Origin: Arcticibacterium sp047623945
GTDB taxonomy: Bacteria > Bacteroidota > Bacteroidia > Cytophagales > Spirosomataceae
Direction of reading: 5' to 3'
NCBI GenBank assembly: GCA_047623945.1
Contig: JBLHOT010000004.1
Span: 29,817-93,816 of the forward strand
DNA: 64,000 bases
Part shown: piece after piece, positions 1-8,426 of the stretch
Numbering within the stretch: the stretch's first letter is position 1
Layout: the number at the start of each line of letters is the position of its first letter
Position numbers and translations under genes: made by a program
Notes under the pieces: model-generated
Databases searched by the model: none
What the model was told of the DNA's origin: nothing
What the model saw: the letters and a program-made list of their open reading frames with translations, nothing else

Positions 1-219
1 AAATGCTACAAATTTTCCTTTGATATAAGTCTTAACAAAGTAGCGTATGGGGCCGTGACAACCATGACAGCCTACATTTAGGCCCTCAAGGAATCGCATG
101 GCTGGCTATAATTCAGAAGGCCATATTTTGTCTTCTTTTGTGACCAAAGTATCAAGAAGTGGAGCTACGTCCCAAAATGTTCTATTTGTGATTCTACTGT
201 GTTCATTGAATACCATCAT
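1..219 (-). pseudogene. SRPBCC-family protein, broken by an in-frame amber codon; 3' part outside window
   Basis: Reading the minus strand from the ATG at 219 gives NEHSRITNRTFWDVAP, later KIWPSEL, then a TAG at 106-108 and, still in the same frame, PAMRFLEGLNVG and HGPIRYFV. In SRPBCC proteins known to me this stretch reads xWPxExWPAMxF followed by GGHGPIRY, so the stop sits where a conserved Trp (TGG) is expected. One G-to-A change explains it. One base separates this start from the stop of the DoxX-like gene at 221, so the two form an operon. The C-terminal part lies beyond position 1. The family identification comes from motif memory, not a search. Confidence 0.65.
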
Positions 220-220
220 T

Positions 221-577
221 TTACACGAATGTGTACGCCCAATAAATCATTAAGAATTGAATAGGGAGTCTTATCAACGTAGGTATTACCTGCCTTTTCT
301 TTTCTAAGGATTTTTGGAAATCATAAATATTGGCTGGAAAAACAGCGACTAGCAAAGAGATGATTCCCCAAGCTGCCCAATGCCTTGTTTGAGGTATTAA
401 GACTCCGATGGCCAATGCGATCTCAATGGCTCCTACGACTAGGTTTATCTTTTCGGGAGCAGGCACCCATTTGGGAGTGATTTTCAAAAAGAACTTTGGG
501 CTTTTGAAGTGCATGAAGCCGGCAAAGGCATAAAAGGCCGCCATGACTATCAAGGAAATGAGTTTTAGTGTTGACAT
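221..577 (-). CDS. DoxX-like small membrane protein
   Basis: The 118-aa product has about four hydrophobic segments (near residues 5-20, 45-62, 68-85 and 100-117) and the early FYAFAGFMHFKSPKFF motif of the DoxX/MauE-like family. These are small inner-membrane proteins of poorly defined, often redox-linked function. The start ATG at 577 has 26 bp between it and the divergent DASS symporter gene, so a shared control region is likely. Directly downstream lies a nonsense-broken SRPBCC gene, probably its former operon partner. Function beyond membrane location is not shown by the sequence. Confidence 0.8.
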   Translation of the reverse strand: MSTLKLISLIVMAAFYAFAGFMHFKSPKFFLKITPKWVPAPEKINLVVGAIEIALAIGVLIPQTRHWAAWGIISLLVAVFPANIYDFQKSLEKKRQVIPTLIRLPIQFLMIYWAYTFV

Positions 578-603
578 GAGGTAAATCTACGAATTAATAG
601 ACA

Positions 604-2121
604 TTGAATTCTTTATCTATTCGTACATTTATATTTAATCATTTAAGCCCACCTGTGCTGAAAAATAAACTAATCCCTCTGCTTTTGGGGCCATTGACTT
701 TTGCCTTGGTGCTTATGTTTGTTAAACCCGAAGGGCTCTCTGAAGAAGGTGTAGCAGTTTTGGCTTGTACTTGTTGGATAGCTATTTGGTGGATTTCTGA
801 GGCTACTGATATTAGCGTTACGGCACTTTTGCCTATTATACTTTTTCCTTTAACTGGGGCTCTGGATATAGGAGCTACTACGGCATCTTACGGACATAAA
901 TACGTTTTTTTGTATCTCGGAGGCTTTATTTTGGCCATATCTATTGAGAAATGGAATCTCCATAAAAGGATTGCCCTGCATATCATCAAGTTCGTGGGTA
1001 CAGATGTCTCCAAAATCATTTTGGGCTTTATGATCGCTACAGCATTTATGTCTATGTGGATTTCTAATACGGCCACATCCGTGATGATGCTACCGATAGG
1101 CATGGCCATTATAGCACAGTTAAGAGATCACCCTGGGACGGAGGTCAATGAAAATCTCATTTTCGGGAAAGCACTCATGTTAAGCATAGCCTATTCGGCT
1201 TCTATTGGCGGTATAGCTACTTTAATTGGGACACCTCCTAATTTGGTTTTAGCTGGGGTGGTTCAAGAAATCTATGGCATTGAGATAAGCTTTGCTCAGT
1301 GGATGACATTCGGGCTTCCCTTGTCTTTGGTATTATTAGGGATTTGCTGGGTTTATCTTACAAAATTTGCTTTCACTTTTAAAAAAGAAAAGTTCAAAGC
1401 AGGCGAGTCAGAAATTAAGGATTTATTAAAGAAGCTTGGTGTAATGAGCTATGAGGAGAAAGTAGTTTCCTTAGTTTTCTTTATAACTGCTTTTCTATGG
1501 ATTTCACGTTCCCTTATTTTGACCGATGTTTTCCCTCATTTAGACGATACTATTATCGCGATGCTGAGTGCAGTAAGTCTTTTTTTGTTACGCTCCAAAG
1601 GCGGAAAAGGAAGGCTAATGACTTGGGAAGAGGCGGTGAAACTGCCTTGGGGCATCATCATTCTCTTTGGTGGAGGTTTGGCTCTGGCCAGCGGTTTCCA
1701 ATCCTCTGGTTTGGCCGTATGGATAGGCGAGCAGCTGGTCAGTCTGGCCGGGGTAAAGCTTGTTTTAGTTCTCATTATTTTAATAGCAGCTGTTAACTTT
1801 CTTACTGAAATCACTTCTAATTTGGCCACTACGGCTATGCTTTTGCCCGTTTTGGCTCCTATGGCGGTTTCACTGGATGTACATCCCTTTATTCTTATGG
1901 TAGCGGCTACGGCCGCGGCTTCTTGTGCTTTTATGCTACCGGTGGCTACTCCACCCAATGCCATAGTTTTTGGTTCGGGTTATTTGAGGATTCCAGATAT
2001 GGCGAGAGCAGGGGTAGGGCTTAATATTATATCTATCTTTTTAATACTCCTGACGGTCTATTTCCTTTTGCCCATGATTTGGGGTTTCAATCCAAGCGTT
2101 TTTCCGGTGGATTTTCAATGA
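604..2121 (+). CDS. DASS/SLC13-family anion symporter
   Basis: This is an inner-membrane transporter of the divalent anion:sodium symporter family, which moves dicarboxylates, sulfate or similar anions with Na+. The two family signature hairpins are present: SNTATSVMMLPIG near residue 154 and SNLATTAMLLPV near residue 405, each expected to bind Na+ and substrate carboxylate. The length (505 aa) and about 11 hydrophobic segments fit. The open frame begins at a TTG (604); an in-frame GTG at 655, just after a TACATTTA stretch resembling a -7 box at 624-631, is an equally good start and would drop 17 residues. Substrate cannot be told from sequence. Confidence 0.88.
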   Translation: MNSLSIRTFIFNHLSPPVLKNKLIPLLLGPLTFALVLMFVKPEGLSEEGVAVLACTCWIAIWWISEATDISVTALLPIILFPLTGALDIGATTASYGHKYVFLYLGGFILAISIEKWNLHKRIALHIIKFVGTDVSKIILGFMIATAFMSMWISNTATSVMMLPIGMAIIAQLRDHPGTEVNENLIFGKALMLSIAYSASIGGIATLIGTPPNLVLAGVVQEIYGIEISFAQWMTFGLPLSLVLLGICWVYLTKFAFTFKKEKFKAGESEIKDLLKKLGVMSYEEKVVSLVFFITAFLWISRSLILTDVFPHLDDTIIAMLSAVSLFLLRSKGGKGRLMTWEEAVKLPWGIIILFGGGLALASGFQSSGLAVWIGEQLVSLAGVKLVLVLIILIAAVNFLTEITSNLATTAMLLPVLAPMAVSLDVHPFILMVAATAAASCAFMLPVATPPNAIVFGSGYLRIPDMARAGVGLNIISIFLILLTVYFLLPMIWGFNPSVFPVDFQ

Positions 2122-2156
2122 GATAGGAGCTGAAGGGCCCAAGAGAGTAATACTCC

Positions 2157-2672
2157 TTAAAACTTTAAGAGCATCAGATGGTTTGGGTTAACATGGGTTT
2201 CTGAAATTTTAAAATCATGACTCCCAATGATTTGAAAACCTACTTTACGATAAAAAGCAATGGCTCTTTGATTTTCCTTCCATGTATAAAGCCAAATCTC
2301 GGATTGGCACTTTGATTTAGCCAAATCAATATTGAAGTCAAGAAGGTCTTTGCCTAATCCAAATCCGTAATGTTTTTCCAAGATATAAATGCGATCTAGT
2401 TTAGTGGATAAACTGTTTTTATGTCCCTGAAAAGGAGTGTTCAATATGATTTTTGAGTACCCAGCAGGCTCTGTACCATGATAAATCAGGAAGTAGATAT
2501 GAGTCTCAACTGACAAATTTTCCCTGATGGCTTCTAAACTATAATGCTTCTGAATATATGTATCAATGTCGCTCGGATTGGCCGAGTGTGAATGAGACTC
2601 TAGAAAAGTTTTTTTAGCTAAAATAGATATGGTTTCAGCATCTTTTTGGCTCGCTTTCAGAATAGTACTCAT
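2157..2672 (-). CDS. GNAT-family N-acetyltransferase
   Basis: The 171-aa product has the acetyl-CoA pyrophosphate-binding loop as YGFGLGK (residues 102-108) and the later NQRAIAFYRKVGF segment (134-146), both hallmarks of GNAT enzymes. The acceptor substrate is unknown. The gene starts 20 bp downstream of the polysaccharide deacetylase stop and on the same strand, so the two are probably co-transcribed. It converges with the DASS symporter gene, leaving 35 bp between the stops. Confidence 0.88.
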   Translation of the reverse strand: MSTILKASQKDAETISILAKKTFLESHSHSANPSDIDTYIQKHYSLEAIRENLSVETHIYFLIYHGTEPAGYSKIILNTPFQGHKNSLSTKLDRIYILEKHYGFGLGKDLLDFNIDLAKSKCQSEIWLYTWKENQRAIAFYRKVGFQIIGSHDFKISETHVNPNHLMLLKF

Positions 2673-2692
2673 TTATGTAAACACATGTTTTA

Positions 2693-3487
2693 TTAGGCTT
2701 TCCAGGATTTAAGAACTTCTCCAACGGGCATAACATCTAGTTTCTTAATGTCAACTAGTCGCTTTAACAATTGGTCAAAATAACTAGTACTTACCGGGCC
2801 CCAGCCTTCTTTGTCTAAACCATGCAAGTTTATGACTAACCAGCCTCCAGAGCTATCTAAGAACCTACTGACCTCTTTTTCTACAAATTCGTCTCCAAGG
2901 TCAGGGCCTTTAGCCCAACAACCGAGTGTTAGCCCTTCTTTCTTTTCTGGCAGAGGATTTACACCCCTTTGGTTTAGAGTCATTCTGCCCCCCGTTCTAA
3001 CAGCTCTCACTCTTTCAAGACAGTGGTTTTCTAGTTCTAGATTGGAGGCATTATAGGCAAAATTATAAATGGCTTCTTCGGCTTTATAGTTCTGGAGATT
3101 TGCTTCAAAATAATCTAAACATTTATCAATGTTCTTTTTGGCTTGGCTCAAGGGTATTTTCGTCAAATTAAGATGTTGCCAAGTATGTGGCATCACTTCA
3201 TGGCCTCGTTCTTTTAGAGCATTCCAATCATTAAAATTTCCAAGTATTTCAGGAAGAATCCAGTCATCTTTTACTATGAAGTTTTTAAAATGGCCTGTAG
3301 CGATCGTATTAAAGCATGCCTTTAGCCCATAATTTTCATGGATGTCGGCAACTTTAAAAAAGGACTTCTTGAATCCATCATCAAAACTGAAAGTTAAAAT
3401 GTGTGATTTTCCTTTGGCTCTGAAACTAGGTAAACTAAGGGCTAGACTACTTAAGGCTGTATTTGTAATAAATGTTCTTCTGTTCAT
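2693..3487 (-). CDS. Secreted polysaccharide deacetylase (NodB-like)
   Basis: The product is 264 aa. After an N-terminal export signal (MNRRTFITNTALSSLALSLP, Tat-like with RR at residues 3-4) comes the NodB catalytic start LTFSFDDG with metal/catalytic Asp residues 36-37. The second metal motif is HTWQH (101-105). These enzymes remove N-acetyl groups from carbohydrates such as peptidoglycan or chitin-like polymers in the envelope. It is first in a two-gene unit with the downstream acetyltransferase. Actual substrate is unknown. Confidence 0.85.
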   Translation of the reverse strand: MNRRTFITNTALSSLALSLPSFRAKGKSHILTFSFDDGFKKSFFKVADIHENYGLKACFNTIATGHFKNFIVKDDWILPEILGNFNDWNALKERGHEVMPHTWQHLNLTKIPLSQAKKNIDKCLDYFEANLQNYKAEEAIYNFAYNASNLELENHCLERVRAVRTGGRMTLNQRGVNPLPEKKEGLTLGCWAKGPDLGDEFVEKEVSRFLDSSGGWLVINLHGLDKEGWGPVSTSYFDQLLKRLVDIKKLDVMPVGEVLKSWKA

Positions 3488-3656
3488 AGCTTTTTTGTTA
3501 ACAATTAACTCAGATTCTTAAATCTAATTTAGCAAATCTTAGGAGAAAGTTTCAAATCTAACCGGCACGAAAACTCATCAACGGCACTCTACATCAACGA
3601 ATTTAAAGAAGTATGTCTTAAGGTAGGATTAATTCAGAAGAATGGAGGTCTAGGGT

Positions 3657-4292
3657 TTAGGAATCTTTCTTTACGGCCTTTTTAAGCTTTTTAAAGTCAA
3701 TAGACGCTCCAAGAATATATACAGGGGCATTGAATGCCTTTTTTATTTGAGCTTCACCATTTAGCAAGTATCTGTAACCTACGCCTACTATTAAGTGTAG
3801 CCAAGAAAAAGTCCTGACCTTTGCCTTAAAGGAATGTTCTACCAATGTTTTGCCTGCTCGGAGTCTTCTTTCCATTTCTAAGCCTTCTTCTAAATGAATG
3901 TTCACTCTACCCTCGCCAAATTGGGTATTGGTCGTAAGCATGAAACCTTTATTTTCTACAAGAATGTATTCAGCATATAGTGAAAGGTATTGAAAATTCA
4001 CTCTGGCAGGAAAAGATTGTGGTGGGGACAGACTGAAATCGGTGTAAGTTTTCTCTACATCCTTTCCTAAAATACCAAATAAACTTGAGCTATAAATACC
4101 AACACCAGTTTCAAATTTCTTATTAAATAGAACACCAGCTCTTAGCCCAAAAATACCAACGGACTGTCTATTGACTATGGTTCTTCTCGAGTCTGAATTA
4201 AGTCTGAATTCTGCTTTTTTCTCGTTCTCTTCTTGGCCAAAAGCAACTGATGTGGTGCAAAGTAAAAGAAGGAGGAATATGGTATGTTTCAT
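3657..4292 (-). CDS. Predicted outer-membrane beta-barrel protein, unknown function
   Basis: The 211-aa protein starts with a clear signal peptide (MKHTIFLLLLLCTTSVAFGQ). Alternating hydrophobic/polar strands rich in Tyr and Phe follow (for example FGLRAGVLFNKKFETGVGIY and LHLIVGVGYRYLLNGEAQ), as in small Bacteroidota outer-membrane barrels. I do not recognise a specific family. It stands alone, with 169 bp to the upstream deacetylase and 187 bp to the SRPBCC gene. A highly charged C terminus (FKKLKKAVKKDS) is unusual for a barrel ending in a membrane strand. Confidence 0.65.
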   Translation of the reverse strand: MKHTIFLLLLLCTTSVAFGQEENEKKAEFRLNSDSRRTIVNRQSVGIFGLRAGVLFNKKFETGVGIYSSSLFGILGKDVEKTYTDFSLSPPQSFPARVNFQYLSLYAEYILVENKGFMLTTNTQFGEGRVNIHLEEGLEMERRLRAGKTLVEHSFKAKVRTFSWLHLIVGVGYRYLLNGEAQIKKAFNAPVYILGASIDFKKLKKAVKKDS

Positions 4293-4479
4293 GTACAGTG
4301 ATTATAATTTTTAAAGGGAGGTATTCTTATGCTTTAAGCTAGGAAAACACCTTTTCATTTATACGACATTTTGAATGATAAGGACTTAGACTTTTGGCAA
4401 TCTTTTTCTCGCTTTTCTAGATCAATGACCTAGGTGTCGTGTTTGGCGGTCTCTGACCTCCATGGTGATTTTTACTTTG

Positions 4480-4902
4480 TCATTTCATTTTAACATACTC
4501 CTCGGCAAACTTCTTAAAGTTATTCATCCATCTCTTCGGTGGCTTGATAAACATCCATGGGACTAGTCTAGTCATGAACCAGCTCACTCTCACGTATTCA
4601 CCTTCCGTTTCTGCTATTGGGATAAACTTCGTTAAAAGCGTATTGTGCATATGCTTGTGCTCATAAAATGCCTCAAAGGAGTGGGGGAGTTTATTAGAAA
4701 CCACAGCCTCTTTTAATTCCATTTCCTGTTTTCCATGCTTATAATGCATCATAGAAATAGCTCCATCTTGACCTTCTGTGCCATTTTGAAAGACTTTCTT
4801 GACAAAACCCTCTTGGTATTCATGAAGGTATTTTGGGTCAATGAAGAGTTTTGAGACTTCCTCAAAAGAACTTTCAATTTCTACAGAGAATTGGAATTTC
4901 AT
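4480..4902 (-). CDS. SRPBCC (START-like) family protein
   Basis: The 140-aa protein begins MKFQFSVEIESSFEEVSKLFIDPKYLHEYQEGF, the typical first strand plus helix of the SRPBCC/polyketide-cyclase fold, and ends with the long C-terminal helix PPKRWMNNFKKFAEEYVKMK. Such proteins bind hydrophobic ligands in a deep pocket; no catalytic function can be assigned. It is monocistronic and points away from the sigma-factor locus at 5065. Confidence 0.75.
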   Translation of the reverse strand: MKFQFSVEIESSFEEVSKLFIDPKYLHEYQEGFVKKVFQNGTEGQDGAISMMHYKHGKQEMELKEAVVSNKLPHSFEAFYEHKHMHNTLLTKFIPIAETEGEYVRVSWFMTRLVPWMFIKPPKRWMNNFKKFAEEYVKMK

Positions 4903-5064
4903 GATGAAGGTTTTCAGGGTAATAGATATCTAAGATACACTAAATTGATTTCGATGAAAAACGGATGTCTTTATTTAGTGATAAATTTACGTATTTGAAG
5001 TACTCGAAAAACTATTTTAGCTGCCCATGTCATATATCAGAGCATTTTATAGACTAATGGGTAA

Positions 5065-5544
5065 ATGATAAAAAGAAGCACATTGGAAAACCTACTAAAA
5101 GAACAGCATAAGGATGCTTTCTTTTGGGCCAAGCAATGTTGCCGACTAAAACCTGACGACACGGAAGATGTGCTGTAAGCGGCCTATTTAAAAATTCTGG
5201 AGGGAAAAGCCAAGTATAGTGAGAAGTCTAGTTTTAAGACTTGGCTATTTTCCGTCATTCGATTCACCGCCATCGATCATTTAAAGGGAAATGCTGTTTT
5301 TAGCTCTTTTGAAAATGTGGAGGTTGAGCATCCAGAAGAAGCAACTTATCAAGAGAGAAACTATGAGCAATTACTCGCACAGCTGCCTTCTAGGCAAAGT
5401 GAAGTATTGTTACTGGCCTTTTACCATGGCATGACGCTAGTGGAAATAGCCGAAAGTTCAGGATTGCATATTGGCACCGTAAGAACACATTATACAAGGG
5501 GTAAAGCAGGTTTGAAGAAACTTTTATTAAAAGAAGAAGTATGA
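5065..5544 (+). pseudogene. ECF RNA polymerase sigma factor with in-frame ochre codon
   Basis: From the ATG at 5065 the frame reads through sigma region 2 (QHKDAFFWAKQCCRLKPDDTEDVL), meets TAA at 5176-5178, and continues in the same frame as AAYLKILEGKAKY and FKTWLFSVIRFTAIDHLKG. Region 4 follows (LPSRQSEVLLLAFYHGMTL, then IAESSGLHIGTVRTHYTRGK) up to the TGA at 5542. ECF factors usually have DVLQ at this point, so a CAA-to-TAA change is the simplest cause. The reconstructed length, 160 codons, is normal. Its stop overlaps the next gene's start (ATGA). A protein from a downstream GTG (5317) would contain region 4 only and should not be a working sigma factor. Confidence 0.8.
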
Positions 5545-5876
5545 AAGACAATTTGAATAAATTTTTCTCTGAAATGAGAAAGGCGGACGAAAAAGAAGGC
5601 GTTCCACCCTTTGAGGCGATGCTGCCAAAAGCAAAGGCTAAGAAAATGGTCCATCTGATATCAATCGGTATAGCGGCAGTCATATTGGTACTTATGCTCT
5701 TTATTTTTAATCAGAATGAAACGGGTTCTTCCGAAGAATTATTGACAGAAAACGCTCTAATCATTGAGTTCAGTAATGAGAGCCCAGAGACGAATTTTAC
5801 AAATTCCGATGAACCAGGAATGGATACTTGGGAATCTCCCACAGCGATTTTAATAGATGATTTTGCAGATTTTTAA
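5541..5876 (+). CDS. Single-pass membrane protein, probable anti-sigma partner
   Basis: The 111-aa protein has a charged cytoplasmic N terminus (MKDNLNKFFSEMRKADEKEG, then PPFEAMLPKAKAKK), one membrane helix near residues 36-55 and an acidic outer part. That layout, together with the 4-bp ATGA overlap with an ECF sigma gene, is the usual arrangement of a short anti-sigma factor. No zinc-binding anti-sigma motif (HxxxCxxC) is visible, so the role rests on position. It is followed after 19 bp by the secreted LTXXQ-like protein. With the sigma gene broken it may have lost its target. Confidence 0.6.
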   Translation: MKDNLNKFFSEMRKADEKEGVPPFEAMLPKAKAKKMVHLISIGIAAVILVLMLFIFNQNETGSSEELLTENALIIEFSNESPETNFTNSDEPGMDTWESPTAILIDDFADF

Positions 5877-5895
5877 ACGATAAATAAATACAATT

Positions 5896-6543
5896 ATGAA
5901 AAAGCCTTTTTTATTAACCTTAGTCCTTTTCTTGGCAATTGGGGCACAAGCCCAAGACGTCTTTAATAGTGAGTTATATTCTTCCGATTTAGTCTTAAGA
6001 AACAGATCAGAGATAGGATTATCAGATAAACAAGTAGAAAAAGTAAAGTCCATATACAATAAGAAAATTGCCGAGTTTAACTCCTTAAAATGGGATTTGG
6101 ATGCTGAGATGGAAAGCTTAAAGAAGACACTTCAAGAAACTCATGTAAATAGTAAGGCCGCTCTAGAAAGGATGAAAATAGTATCTGCCTTAGAAGAGAA
6201 ACTTAAGCTGATGAAGTTAGAGACATTAATAGATATTAAGAACGAGCTAACCGAAAGTCAGCAGAATAAGCTTACCACACTTAAAGAAGATAAAGGTTCT
6301 TTTAACATAAAGCCAATCAGCGAGAATCCGAGGATTGTGATTCGAGGTGCCAAAGGTAAGAATGCCGCAAAACCTCTTTATTATGTGATAGATAAGAATG
6401 GAGAAAGAAGAGTAAACGATATTGAAAATATTAAACCGGATAATATAGAAAGCATGAATGTATTTAAAGGTGAATCTGCGATTAAAACTTACGGAAAAGC
6501 TGGGGAAAATGGCGTGATAGTTATTAAGATGAAAGATAAGTAA
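5896..6543 (+). CDS. Secreted LTXXQ/CpxP-like protein with TonB-plug-like C terminus
   Basis: The 215-aa protein has a signal peptide ending AIGAQAQ (about residue 20). A charged helical region follows (residues 35-125) containing GLSDKQVEKVKSIYNKKI and ELTESQQNKLTTLKEDK, like the paired LTxxQ segments of CpxP/Spy periplasmic proteins. The last 60 residues read YYVIDKNGERR, then IKPDNIESMNVFKGESAIKT and GENGVIVIKMK. This is the short plug-like segment seen at the end of Bacteroidota BlaR1/M56 proteins and in TonB receptors. It is the third gene of the sigma operon, so an envelope-stress sensor or effector role is inferred. Confidence 0.7.
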   Translation: MKKPFLLTLVLFLAIGAQAQDVFNSELYSSDLVLRNRSEIGLSDKQVEKVKSIYNKKIAEFNSLKWDLDAEMESLKKTLQETHVNSKAALERMKIVSALEEKLKLMKLETLIDIKNELTESQQNKLTTLKEDKGSFNIKPISENPRIVIRGAKGKNAAKPLYYVIDKNGERRVNDIENIKPDNIESMNVFKGESAIKTYGKAGENGVIVIKMKDK

Positions 6544-6563
6544 GTTCAGAAACGCATTCATAG

Positions 6564-6597
6564 AAAAGCCCTTTGATGTTATATCGAAGGGCCTTTA
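6564..6597 (+). terminator. Rho-independent terminator of the sigma operon
   Basis: A hairpin with arms AAAGCCCTT and AAGGGCCTTT separated by a short A/T loop lies 20 bp after the stop of the LTXXQ-like gene and is followed by a T-rich stretch. Confidence 0.7.
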
Positions 6598-6816
6598 TAT
6601 GTGTTATACTCGAATTATTGTCCTTGAATTATAATAAGGTCTCGACTTAGCTCGACCTGACATTGAGGGGCATTCACCGAAACCCAATTGATTGTCAGCC
6701 GAGTGAATACTAGAACCGTCACCTAGCTTCCAAATAGGCTCCTAGAAACCATAACTCCATAGACCTCCATATTACTCTTCAAAAAGAAAAGTCATTTTTT
6801 TGAGCGGCCACATTTC
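6598..6816. other. Intergenic region with a repeat-like GGTCTCGACTTAGCTCGACC element
   Basis: No gene is seen here. Around 6639-6658 lies GGTCTCGACTTAGCTCGACC, whose arms GGTC(T)CGA and TCGACC can pair. It is followed by a GACATTGAGG/ATTCACCGA context that resembles short dispersed intergenic repeats of Bacteroidota genomes. Only one copy is in the window, so its repetitive nature is from memory. Confidence 0.35.
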
Positions 6817-7182
6817 TTAAATGAATTGACAAAAATGCCAGAGTATGCCGCAAGGGTCATGCATGAAAAGTTCTCTACCGTAATCAAAGGTCTTTATTTC
6901 AGTAAATCGTACATGCTTATATTTATCGTGTAAGCCTTTGGCAAGCAATTCTTCTTGGCATTTTTCGACATCATCTACCTCTAAAAAAACCATTAAATTG
7001 TGTATCCAGGCTTTAACATAATAGTCCTGTAAATAGAAAGAAAGTGTTTCACTGACCTTAAAAAGGCTCATCTTAGGATCTAGAACTATTTCTTCAAATC
7101 CTAAAGAGGTGTAAAAAGCACGAGACTCATCAAAGTTTTTACTTCCTAAAAATGTTCTAATATTTTTGGCCTTATAGGTCAT
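6817..7182 (-). CDS. VOC-family (glyoxalase/bleomycin-resistance fold) protein
   Basis: The 121-aa product has the VOC beta-alpha-beta-beta-beta pattern. It starts IRTFLGSKNFDESRAFYTSLGFEEIVLDPKMSLF and ends YGRELFMHDPCGILWHFCQF, where F(M)HDPCGxLWHF is the family's last-strand motif. Its start codon overlaps the stop of the PLP decarboxylase gene (7179-7182), so the two are translationally coupled. Metal ligands are not obvious, and neither lyase nor dioxygenase function can be assigned. Confidence 0.8.
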   Translation of the reverse strand: MTYKAKNIRTFLGSKNFDESRAFYTSLGFEEIVLDPKMSLFKVSETLSFYLQDYYVKAWIHNLMVFLEVDDVEKCQEELLAKGLHDKYKHVRFTEIKTFDYGRELFMHDPCGILWHFCQFI

Positions 7183-8426
7183 AAAACTAACTCTGGCTGA
7201 GAATTTTTGATTGCATCTAAAAGTAGCATCAGTTTTTCAATGGTAACATGCTCCATTACCACAATTTTCAACCACTTAGGGTTTTTGTGATTGTCTGGAA
7301 CCAGACCAAAACGTTTGGCTACTTCACTGTCAATACTGTGGTTTTTGATGGTCACAATATTGGACATTGGGTGACGGTAGTATTCAAGTCCTAAATTGGC
7401 TAAGTGCTCACAAAGCCATTGTGTTCTTCTCTGAAGGATATATACTTTTTCTGACCAACCATAAGGCCCATGTTTGCTTAGTATCATCCAGGTGGCTATC
7501 ACATTTGCTCCTGAACGACTGCCGATGAGTGTAAAGTCTTCCCCTTCTACATAACTAGCTTCTTCGGTGTTGGCGTACTTCATGAATCCTTTACGAATCA
7601 TAAATACTCCAGTACCATACGGTGCCTGAGCCATCTTGTGGGCGTCTAATGAGAAAGAGGTAATCTTCTCGTTTTTGAAAGTCAGTTGGCTGTTCTCATC
7701 AGAAAAAGGATAATAGAAGCCGCCATATGCTCCATCTACGTGCAGTTTATAAGTACAATTTAAAGCTTCCAATGGTTTAACGAAATCATCTACTTCGTCA
7801 ACAGAGCCAAACATCGTTGTCATCATATTACAGACTACGATGAAATACTTTTTACCATCCTTCTTTGCCTGTATCAGTACTTTGCTGAGGCCGGCTTCTG
7901 TGATTTGGCGGTCGTCTTGACCAACAGGTACCTTATAGACGGGAACGGATAAAAGATTACCCGCTTTATACATGGAATAGTGACTGTCTTCACTACAAAT
8001 AATACAGATTTCGTCTCTATCAGCATTTTCTTCTGCCATGAAGTAATTGCGATAAATCCAGATGGCTTGTATGTTTCCTTCAGTGCCACCAGAGGCTATA
8101 TAGCCATCATTTTGTAGAGGTTCTCCTTTGAGTATATCTACAGAGCATATTTCAATGAGTTCTTTTTCTATTTCATGCGTACCAGAAAAAGCTGATTCAG
8201 ATTTACCCAAGGTATGGCAGCCTATATGATTGGGGTTTTGTACTAAACTCGTAATGAAGGGAGCATCTTTAAGAAATGAGGCGTCTTGGTTAAAGACTTT
8301 CTCATCGAGGTGGGTGGCAGGCATTCCTAAAAGGCTTTCCTCTTTGTAATTGATGTTTTGAGCTAAAGCACTAAATACCCTGGATTTAATTTCTTCTTGA
8401 GATTTTTTCTTCCAATAAGTGTTCAT
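7179..8426 (-). CDS. PLP-dependent group II amino-acid decarboxylase-like protein
   Basis: This 415-aa fold-type I PLP enzyme shows the stacking His in SEDSHYSMYKAG (H149), the PLP-binding Asp in KLHVDGAYGGFYYP (D231) and the Schiff-base Lys in SLDAHKMAQAPYG (K264). Together these define the group II decarboxylase family (histidine, tyrosine/aspartate or serine decarboxylases). The compact length matches the bacterial/archaeal HDC- and MfnA-like members. The overlapping VOC gene downstream suggests a shared pathway, but the substrate amino acid is not evident. Confidence 0.85.
   Translation of the reverse strand: MNTYWKKKSQEEIKSRVFSALAQNINYKEESLLGMPATHLDEKVFNQDASFLKDAPFITSLVQNPNHIGCHTLGKSESAFSGTHEIEKELIEICSVDILKGEPLQNDGYIASGGTEGNIQAIWIYRNYFMAEENADRDEICIICSEDSHYSMYKAGNLLSVPVYKVPVGQDDRQITEAGLSKVLIQAKKDGKKYFIVVCNMMTTMFGSVDEVDDFVKPLEALNCTYKLHVDGAYGGFYYPFSDENSQLTFKNEKITSFSLDAHKMAQAPYGTGVFMIRKGFMKYANTEEASYVEGEDFTLIGSRSGANVIATWMILSKHGPYGWSEKVYILQRRTQWLCEHLANLGLEYYRHPMSNIVTIKNHSIDSEVAKRFGLVPDNHKNPKWLKIVVMEHVTIEKLMLLLDAIKNSQPELVL

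Noticed and set aside
1536..1964. Minus-strand 142-aa ORF inside the DASS gene
   Set aside because: It is an antisense shadow with low-complexity Ala/Lys content over a strong transporter gene.
5317..5544. Independent small HTH regulator gene
   Set aside because: It is region 4 of the sigma factor, in frame with region 2 upstream of a single stop; reading it as a separate gene ignores that continuity.
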